Assembly: GCA_036874045.1 (NCBI GenBank)
Contig: CM072344.1
Coordinates: 4,374,501-4,438,500, forward strand
Length of the DNA stretch: 64,000 nucleotides
Reading direction: 5' to 3'
Source of the DNA: Cymodocea nodosa
Taxonomy: Eukaryota; Streptophyta; Magnoliopsida; Alismatales; Cymodoceaceae
In this document: positions 57,661 through 64,000 of the stretch, piece after piece
Layout of the letters: the number at the start of each line of letters is the position of its first letter
Numbering within the stretch: position 1 is the stretch's first letter
The notes under the pieces: generated by a model
What the model was told of the DNA's origin: nothing
Database searches by the model: none
The model's input: the letters and a program-made list of their open reading frames with translations, nothing else
Made by a program: the position numbers and the translations under genes

Positions 57661-59400
57661 AATTTTTTAGGATATGCTTATGTTTGTTTAATGTCTCATA
57701 AAATAGAGGTATTAAGCTATTTTAAAAAGTACAAAATGGAAGTAAAAAAATAACTAAGAAGAAATATTAAGGTGTAAAAAATAGTTGAAGAATAGAATTA
57801 AAAGGAGTTGACACCCTACTTCAAGGCCCAACATTGGTTGCCAATTGCTAGAATGCACTCCATATATCTTATACATTTTCTCCATTATTAGCATTCTCTT
57901 ACCATTAGTCCTTTTCCCAATTATAAGCCCTTAATCTACCTAATTTTTGCAATTTGGTTTAAATCAAATTAATTTAGCTCATCTTCAATTAATCTGGTTC
58001 AAATCTAATTGGATTAGCTCAAACCTAACAATCTTGCTCATGTTTAATTAACTAAGTTTGTACTTAATTGATCTCGCTCAAATCCAATTGCACCATTGTC
58101 ACTCCCTAAGTCCAATCCACAAATTATTCAAGCTCCATTTTCTAGACTATCCTTGATTGAATTTGACCAAGCTAGATTCCACACCCATTCTATTTGGTTC
58201 ACCCAACCAGCTCACTAGGTGCTCACCCAATTGGTTAACCTTGACCTAGCTAGTTCACTATGATCTCACCCAACCCCTATGTTGCTCCTTACATCGCTCA
58301 CTTACACCACATCACACATAGCACTTGTAAGTTGGATCTCACTACACTTGGGCACAATTGCTCTTGCCTTTGTGAATCATCTTCTTCCTCTTGCATGCTT
58401 GGCAACTCACATCTAATGCTTACATCAATTGACCAACACCATACGCACCACTCTAATCACCCATTATCTACAACCAACTACTTTGAATATCAACATTCAC
58501 TTGTGCACACCTTGCCATTCCACCAACCATGCTCTATCAACACCCATTTTGTCAACCACACCTTTCTCCACCATGCCCTATTTAACTATCTCACCCTATT
58601 TTGCCGTAACTCTCACTTTGTGCACCATCATGCATCTCGCACATATACATTAAGGCTATGATACTAGTATTTAGATCATTTCCTATCTATCCACACTTGA
58701 ATGAGGAATTTACATGACTATCCTCTCTTCTTCTTACTTTCATAGGTCTTTAATTCTCATCTTTTCTTTTTATTCTCAACTCACTTCTTCACAAGTGAAT
58801 TATTCATATCTATTCTCTTTATCTCCTTTATTTTATACACTTACGCCCTCACTTAGTCCTAGAACACCTGCACCTTAAAAGCCTTGCCACTCTTACTATA
58901 ACGTTGCAATCATAAAAGGTGTGACATCCACTATGACACTCTAAGGTGAAGAGAGGAGAAAACTTGAAGTCAACACCTAGTGTAATCAAGGGTAAACTTT
59001 GAAAAACTTATATGTAAGTGCAAGTAACTTTGATGTAATGTGTAAGACTATGTTTTGTAAACCATGAGTTCAAGTAAGTGCTCTAGTTACACATAAAGAA
59101 GATGTTAAATACCTCATATACTTGAATTACTTAACTTCATACTTATCCCTATTAGGTAAAGAATTGCTAATCTCTTATGTTATGGGTGTTCTAAGACTAA
59201 GTGCTAAGTATAAGCTTGTGTGTGTAGAAAAGAGGAGATAAGAAGATAAATCAAAGAAATCTAAGTGAAATAAAATCAAAATGAGAGTGAAGTAAATAGT
59301 TAAGGTGAAAGGGCCTAAGGGGGCTAGAAGGAGAGAACAATTATGCAAGATTTCCTAAGCAAATGTAGGTTTGATAGGAAATAGTCTAAATGCCTTTAGT
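57661..59400. other. Intergenic, no gene supported
   Basis: Part of it (57,950-58,260) is a loose repetition of TTAGCTCA / AATTGGTT-like words. An open frame at 58,260-58,661 is His/Thr/Ser-rich and has no family features; I do not call it a gene. Confidence 0.5.
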
Positions 59401-59454
59401 GTCATTAACATAGTGTGTGTATGACTAAGCTAATCTAAACAAGCAAGCAATATA

Positions 59455-60010
59455 AAGAAATGCAAGATGGATGAAGTAAGTACATGTGTGAGATGCAAGC
59501 ATGAAAGAGCATGTGTGTGTGTTTATATGCATGAGTGTATACACATGTTTATGTGTTTATATGCATGAGTGTATTTGTGTGTGGACAAAATGTGTGGATG
59601 TGTGTGTAAACATGTATGTGCATGTGAGCATGTAAGTATGAGGATGCATGTAGATGTGTGCATGGATGTATGTGCAAGTTCATGATGCTATATGTATGTA
59701 TATGCCTATGTGCATAAGTATACATTTGTGTGCATGAATGTATGCATGTAAGCATGTAAGTGTGTAGCAAGTAGATGTATGAGTGTATTCATCAGTGCAA
59801 GCATGAAGGGATATGTGAGTGCATGTGCATATGCATGCATAAAGGTACATAAATGAAGTAAGCATGTTCATGTGAATCCATGAACATATGAGACGTGAAT
59901 GCATAAGCATATAAGGATGTGAATGCATGAGTGAATGTGTGTATGAAATAGAACTACATGAAAATGGATTATAGTGCATGGAATGAAATTACATGAGCAT
60001 GCGTTAGAGT
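59455..60010 (+). repeat. Cryptic simple repeat, TG/CA-rich
   Basis: Dominated by TGTG, GCATG and TGTATG words, with GTTTATATGCATGAGTGTAT twice at 59,520-59,573. Long frames on the minus strand (His/Cys/Thr-rich) follow from the composition. Confidence 0.8.
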
Positions 60011-61074
60011 GAATGAAATGAGACTATATAGGCACATATTAGAGTGCACTATAAGGCATATAAGAAAGCCATATTAGAGCATGGAAGTAGGAGATAAAAA
60101 ATTTACATGTGACCATGAATGACCATACTCACGATGAACTACATAAAGGCAATAACTTATCTATGCATGTTTTTGAACATGAGGCTCTATTTGTATGCAT
60201 GATAATATATATATTTGTGCACAATAAAGTACAAAAACTAGGCATGACATTATTCATGTATAATGTTACACCCTAAGTATTAGGTCAATTCATGACATTG
60301 TTCATGTGTGAATATGCAAACATGGCACTACCTATATGCATGAGGATATTTATGTATGAACAAGAGAGTGCCATGTATGAGCATGACATATGGCATGGAG
60401 AAAGAGATACTAATAGTTATGTGTGAAAGCTAAGGAGAGATTGATGTTTTAAAACATATTTAAAGAACATACATAGCATGTCACTAAGGGAAAATCATAC
60501 TAAAAATTTTCTTAAAAATGGCATAATAAAGGAAGAACTAAAATAAAGATGCAAACATGTCCAAACTTAATCCCCAAGATGAAGATGAAAAGTAAAAAAC
60601 AATAAAAGAAGAAACTCACAAATGCACAAGTGTGTCAACTCTAAAAGATGAAGATGAAGAAATATTGATCATGACCTCTAGTAGAATTAGAGACTTGAGA
60701 GACGTGTGAAGGGGTGCGAGAGTTGGGATGGGAATTCGATCAGTGTTGTGAGGACATAGGCAAGGGAAGCATCAGAGTGAGGGTGGAGGTGGTAGTGATT
60801 GGTGTGCTTAGGATGATTGGCTAGGATGCTTAGACGATGTGCAAATTGTGGTGTGAATGTTGGGAGAGCTCCCGATGGGTTTGGATGATGGAGGTTTTAG
60901 TTGATTAGATTTGCATGGAGAATGGGTTCTATAGTGGTGTTGTGTTGGATTGAGGTAGTATAATTGGTGGTGCTAGGTTGGATCTCCTCTATGTCATGAA
61001 TCAAGAAACCACACAATGGTAGATTAGGTGGTAGGTGGATGTTGACACGACACTAAGAGTCATGAGTCATCTTT
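60011..61074. other. Intergenic, no gene supported
   Basis: Repeats of CATATTAGAGCA/CACATTAGAGTG-like words near 60,000-60,080, then unremarkable. From 60,700 the plus strand is G-rich. Confidence 0.5.
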
Positions 61075-61810
61075 TGTTGGAAATCTAAGATGTAATCATA
61101 ATATGGTTGTGCTAAGGGTATAGGGGAGTAAGTATGGTTCCCCATTTTGTAACCTATCATGTAACTTTTTGAAGTATTATTAATATGTAATACCCTTACA
61201 TGGGAAGGGCAGTTAGTTAGCCTAAAATACACCTTGTTACTTATTCTTGAATCATCCACTAAGGTTGCACCTCTACAAGCAAACTCCATCTTGGTTGTCA
61301 TTAACAACCTATCAATAGTACTCATCAACCAACATTGGTTGGTGTCGTAGTAGTTAACAAGACCCTTTGGTTGCCCGGCGATTGTAACGTTAAAGGGAAA
61401 TTTGATCCCAACCTGAGTCATGCCTTCCTACATTAGAACATGATAGTTTGGTATTAGAGTTAGAGGGTATGATGGAAATGCAGGACCTTTGAGAAATGTT
61501 GCTTCGATTAGTCTAAGAGCATGGAGAGTAAATAGAACCTTAAGGAATTGGTTGAGGAAGTACAAACAAGGTCAAAGGGGCCTCGTAGGGACGACATAGA
61601 TTAGGACCCCAAGGACCTAGAGGGGAACTAGTCAAGCAATGGGTACATAGATGATCTACCGGGACTAACTTGAAGCAAACTTTTCCAATTTACCATAATA
61701 AGGACTTGTTGAGGTGGCTCCTACATGCAAAGTGCTTCTTTGGCTACTATGTGGTAGCCAACAATCAAAGAACTCATTACATTACATGTTGAACTATATT
61801 TTTATCTCAA
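61075..61810 (+). mobile_element. Gypsy-like 5' end relic (LTR, primer site, gag trace)
   Basis: A candidate LTR runs from TGTTGGAAATC (61,075) to TTAGAACA (~61,440). TTTGGTATTAGAG at 61,447-61,459 resembles the tRNA-Met-type primer site TGGTATCAGAGC. Near 61,710-61,780 a frame reads WLLHAKCFFGYYVV-NNQR, like the W-x-x-x-x-E-x-FF block of Gypsy gag. No mate LTR. Old and broken. Confidence 0.55.
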
Positions 61811-63190
61811 GCTTTACTGCAAGTGCATAGTTCCTTTGGTGTACATGGAAAATACAGGTCATTCTTTCACAAGGATTGTGTTTATGACTTAATCAATTAT
61901 TACTCAACTTTGCTCTTTAAGCTCTTAGTTATACTTCAGTAAATTAATGAGATGCTAATGTAGAATCATCAAAAATAATACAAGCTCACAAATCATGTAG
62001 TTTCAAGGCAATGTGTAGTGGAAAATGGTGATGTGAATCAATTTTTTACTTGTAAATCTATCAAGCCATTCAAGTATGAAATCCACACCAATTCCACGTG
62101 AGTTTAGATGCAACATATATGCAAAAGAAAACAAGAGAGAAAAAAATAGAATATGAAAAAAAAATACACTACACTACTCTATTCTAATTTATACTAAGTG
62201 CATGCAACTATGCTATTTGCTAATCTAGCTAAAACTATACTACACTACTTGCATTAGAAATTCTTTTTGGGATTGATTTGGATAAAAGGTGATCAATATA
62301 AGAGATAACAAACTCAATTAACTACTGAAATTAAAATTAACAACTAGAGATAAATGATAGGTTCTTCATTCAAATGAACATCAACACTTATTTTCTTCTT
62401 TTTTCAATTCACACCTACTACTCAAATGCGCCAAGCCACCATTGATGGGTGTCATTCACTCTTGTGAAAGCCCCACTAATAGCCCCAACAATACATGTGA
62501 ATAGAGGATGCAATTTAGAAGTTGAAAAGAAGAATTAAACATTCATATACATTCATTAGAACTCTATCTAGCTAAGAAGACATATAATTGAGATGTTCAC
62601 CACCATTTCTCATCCTTCTATACAAGAAAATAATAAACTCTAAGGGTTATCACTACCTTAGGAGCTTCTTCTCTTCTTCTCTATGAAGAGTGAAAATAAA
62701 GAACATCACTACGAACAGTGAGTAAAAATTGAAAAGTTATGCTTTCCATAAAGCATAAGAGTAGAAATTGAAATTTATACTACCCACATATGGTGAGAGT
62801 ATATAAAGAATTCAATACATGCACGAAGTATGATACTTGAACTTCATGACCAATTAGAAGACGGTGAGTGACCAACAAAGACCATTGGAGATGACAGATG
62901 ATATTTTGCTCCCATTGTAAATAAGGTAGGAGATGGTTTTTTGACTCACTTAAAACAAAAACCAAAAAGAAAAACCCCCACCCGCTATTGTTGGAGCTTC
63001 TCCAACATCGTTGGTCGAAATTCTAGCTTGTTGGAGATTACCCTACGTTGCTCGTTTCGACTCCAACAAATCCTTCACCACTTGCCAGCAAGCAACCTAA
63101 CCTAACACTTGAAATCAATTGCTTCCTTTCTAATAAGAACATCTATGATCTATATTTGACTTTACCACTGAAGAAGATGATTTAGATTTA
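61811..63190. repeat. Trace of an Athila-type LTR and low-information DNA
   Basis: At 61,813-61,880 the words ACTGCAAGTGCATAG, TGTACATGG, ATACAGGTC and CACAAGGAT match, in order, the conserved U5-side motif of the Gypsy LTRs here (e.g. 24,284-24,345). The remaining 1.3 kb shows no gene. Confidence 0.5.
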
Positions 63191-64000
63191 AGGGGGGGTT
63201 AGTGCCTAATGGAATTCAGCTCACGAAAAGGAAAATTGCTGAATTCTGTCAGAATGCCATTAGTATGCACAATATCAAAGGAAAAAGAAAGTGTAAATTT
63301 ACCAACATATAAATATGTAAATTTACCTTTACCCCTTCATCATTTCCGACCTCCCCCTTTTGGAAAAATTGATCTTCCCCCCAAGTCCGACTCTTTCGTC
63401 GCCCCCTCCTCACGCTTGTTGCCCCCTTGTACAGCCTTATCTGTCGCTCACACTTGCAGCCGTCGCTCATGCTCACAACCGTCGCTCACACTCGCAGTCA
63501 TCGATCATGCTCGCAACTATCGCATCCGTTGCTCATGCTCGCTACCGTCGCTGATGCTCGCAGTTGTCGCTCACGCTCGTAGCTGTCGGTCATGCTCGCA
63601 ATCGTCGCTCACACTTGCAGCCGTTGCATTTGTCGCTCACGCTCGCTACTGCCGCATCCGTCGCTACCGCCACATTCGCCACTACCGCCACATATGTCAC
63701 TGTCGCCACATCCACCGCTATCGCCGCATCCACCGCTGCTAACGCATCCGCCGCATCCAAACCTCGATATTTTGACATCCAAATCGGTATTGTTTTGTTT
63801 AATCAGTTTTCAGCAATTGTTTTATTTATATTGTTAATGTTTTGATGTTGATATTATTTAGTATTGTTATATTTGAATTAAGATGTATTTGTATTTTTCG
63901 AATATTAGTTATAATAAATAATTAAATTTTTTTTTTTCAAAGATTTTCTTTTTTTTTCAAATATTAGTTATAATAAACTTTTATCAAAATTTCTATTTAA
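63191..64000 (+). mobile_element. End of a second Harbinger-like element
   Basis: TTA (63,188-63,190) is followed by AGGGGGGGTTAGTGC, matching the right end of the first Harbinger in reverse. A second inner ATTAGTATGCAC lies at ~63,258. As in the first copy, a CpG-rich array (63,400-63,780) sits behind the end, with words like CGTCGCTCA, CTCGCAG and CGCCACATC. No transposase lies in the visible 810 bp. The element runs off the right edge. Confidence 0.75.
63400..63780 (+). repeat. CpG-rich degenerate array in the second Harbinger-like end
   Basis: About 18 bp imperfect units (CGTCGCTCACACTCGCAG-type) to ~63,660, then shorter CACATCCGCC/CTACCGC units. Overlapping open frames in several registers have Ser/His/Arg- or Ala/Val/Thr-rich translations and are not genes. 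Confidence 0.8.

Noticed and set aside
58260-58661. 133-codon frame rich in His, Thr and Ser
   Set aside because: Low complexity, no family motif, and a second frame over the same bases is also open.
59549-59979. Cys/His/Thr-rich minus-strand frames resembling metal-binding repeats
   Set aside because: They are translations of TG/CA-rich simple sequence with no start context or domain pattern.
61053-61421. 122-codon minus-strand frame
   Set aside because: It lies antisense within a candidate LTR next to a primer-site-like sequence; no domain recognised, so probably chance.
63209-63845. Long Ser/His/Arg- or Ala/Thr/Val-rich frames near the right edge
   Set aside because: Same cause: degenerate ~18 bp repeats of a Harbinger-like end, open in multiple frames.
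1-64000. tRNA, rRNA, CRISPR arrays, bacterial-type operons or ribosome sites
   Set aside because: None seen. Codon use, introns and LTR elements indicate plant nuclear DNA; TGGTATCAGAGC-like sites are primer sites, not tRNA genes.

Overview
This 64 kb window looks like plant nuclear DNA, most likely from a dicot-like flowering plant. It is AT-rich and its first 51 kb is a stack of plant LTR retrotransposons (Copia and Gypsy). The only recognisable ordinary host gene is a partial ZIP-family metal transporter with plant-type exons and introns. I cannot name the species.

Layout of 1-51,093. The oldest visible layer is a Gypsy element on the + strand, called Gypsy-old. Its pieces lie at 15,991-17,063, 23,974-24,132, 40,972-41,526 and 47,499-51,093, and its 3' LTR is 48,956-51,093. 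Four later insertions split it: (1) a Sirevirus-like Copia LTR on the - strand, which starts beyond the left edge and ends at 15,990; (2) Copia-3, a reduced Sirevirus-like element at 17,064-23,973 with target duplication GAATA; (3) Gypsy-young at 24,133-40,971 on the - strand, a relative of Gypsy-old itself; (4) a PIF/Harbinger DNA transposon at 41,527-47,498 with target duplication TTA. The left-edge LTR was in turn hit by Copia-1 (Tork/Tnt1-like, 71-5,555, duplication TGCAC) and Copia-2 (Sirevirus-like, 6,004-15,964). Copia-2 itself holds a solo Gypsy LTR at 12,338-14,471 with duplication AATAC. LTR pairs differ by about 3-6%, which suggests insertion over roughly the last one to three million years at the usual plant rate.

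Layout of 51,094-64,000. A possible solo LTR (51,199-51,703) is followed by the 3' two exons of the ZIP gene on the - strand (52,290-53,511). Then come a decayed Ale/Retrofit-like Copia relic (about 53,921-55,770), a second Copia relic (about 56,560-57,660), low-complexity AT-rich and TG-rich DNA, a Gypsy LTR/gag relic near 61,075-61,810, a trace of an Athila-type LTR, and from 63,191 the end of a second Harbinger-like element.

Main result. Three points seem unusual. (a) The Gypsy family here has an odd gene order: a capsid-type gag region lies after pol and an envelope-like ORF, and is followed by an F-box-like ORF that looks captured from the host. The gag-tail/F-box junction is present in both Gypsy copies. 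(b) Copia-3 carries a long 3' noncoding block and an envelope-like ORF that are both clearly related to those of the Gypsy family, so modules seem to have crossed between the Copia and Gypsy superfamilies. (c) The LTRs of two Copia families and the Gypsy family share the same repeated cassette: a short inverted repeat (AGTTA...TAACT with CGGA/TCCG arms), then CTTAAGTCA, then CACGTG or a close variant. Coordinates of element ends come from reading TG...CA termini, target duplications, primer-binding sites and polypurine tracts by eye. Percent figures are hand counts over part of each alignment.
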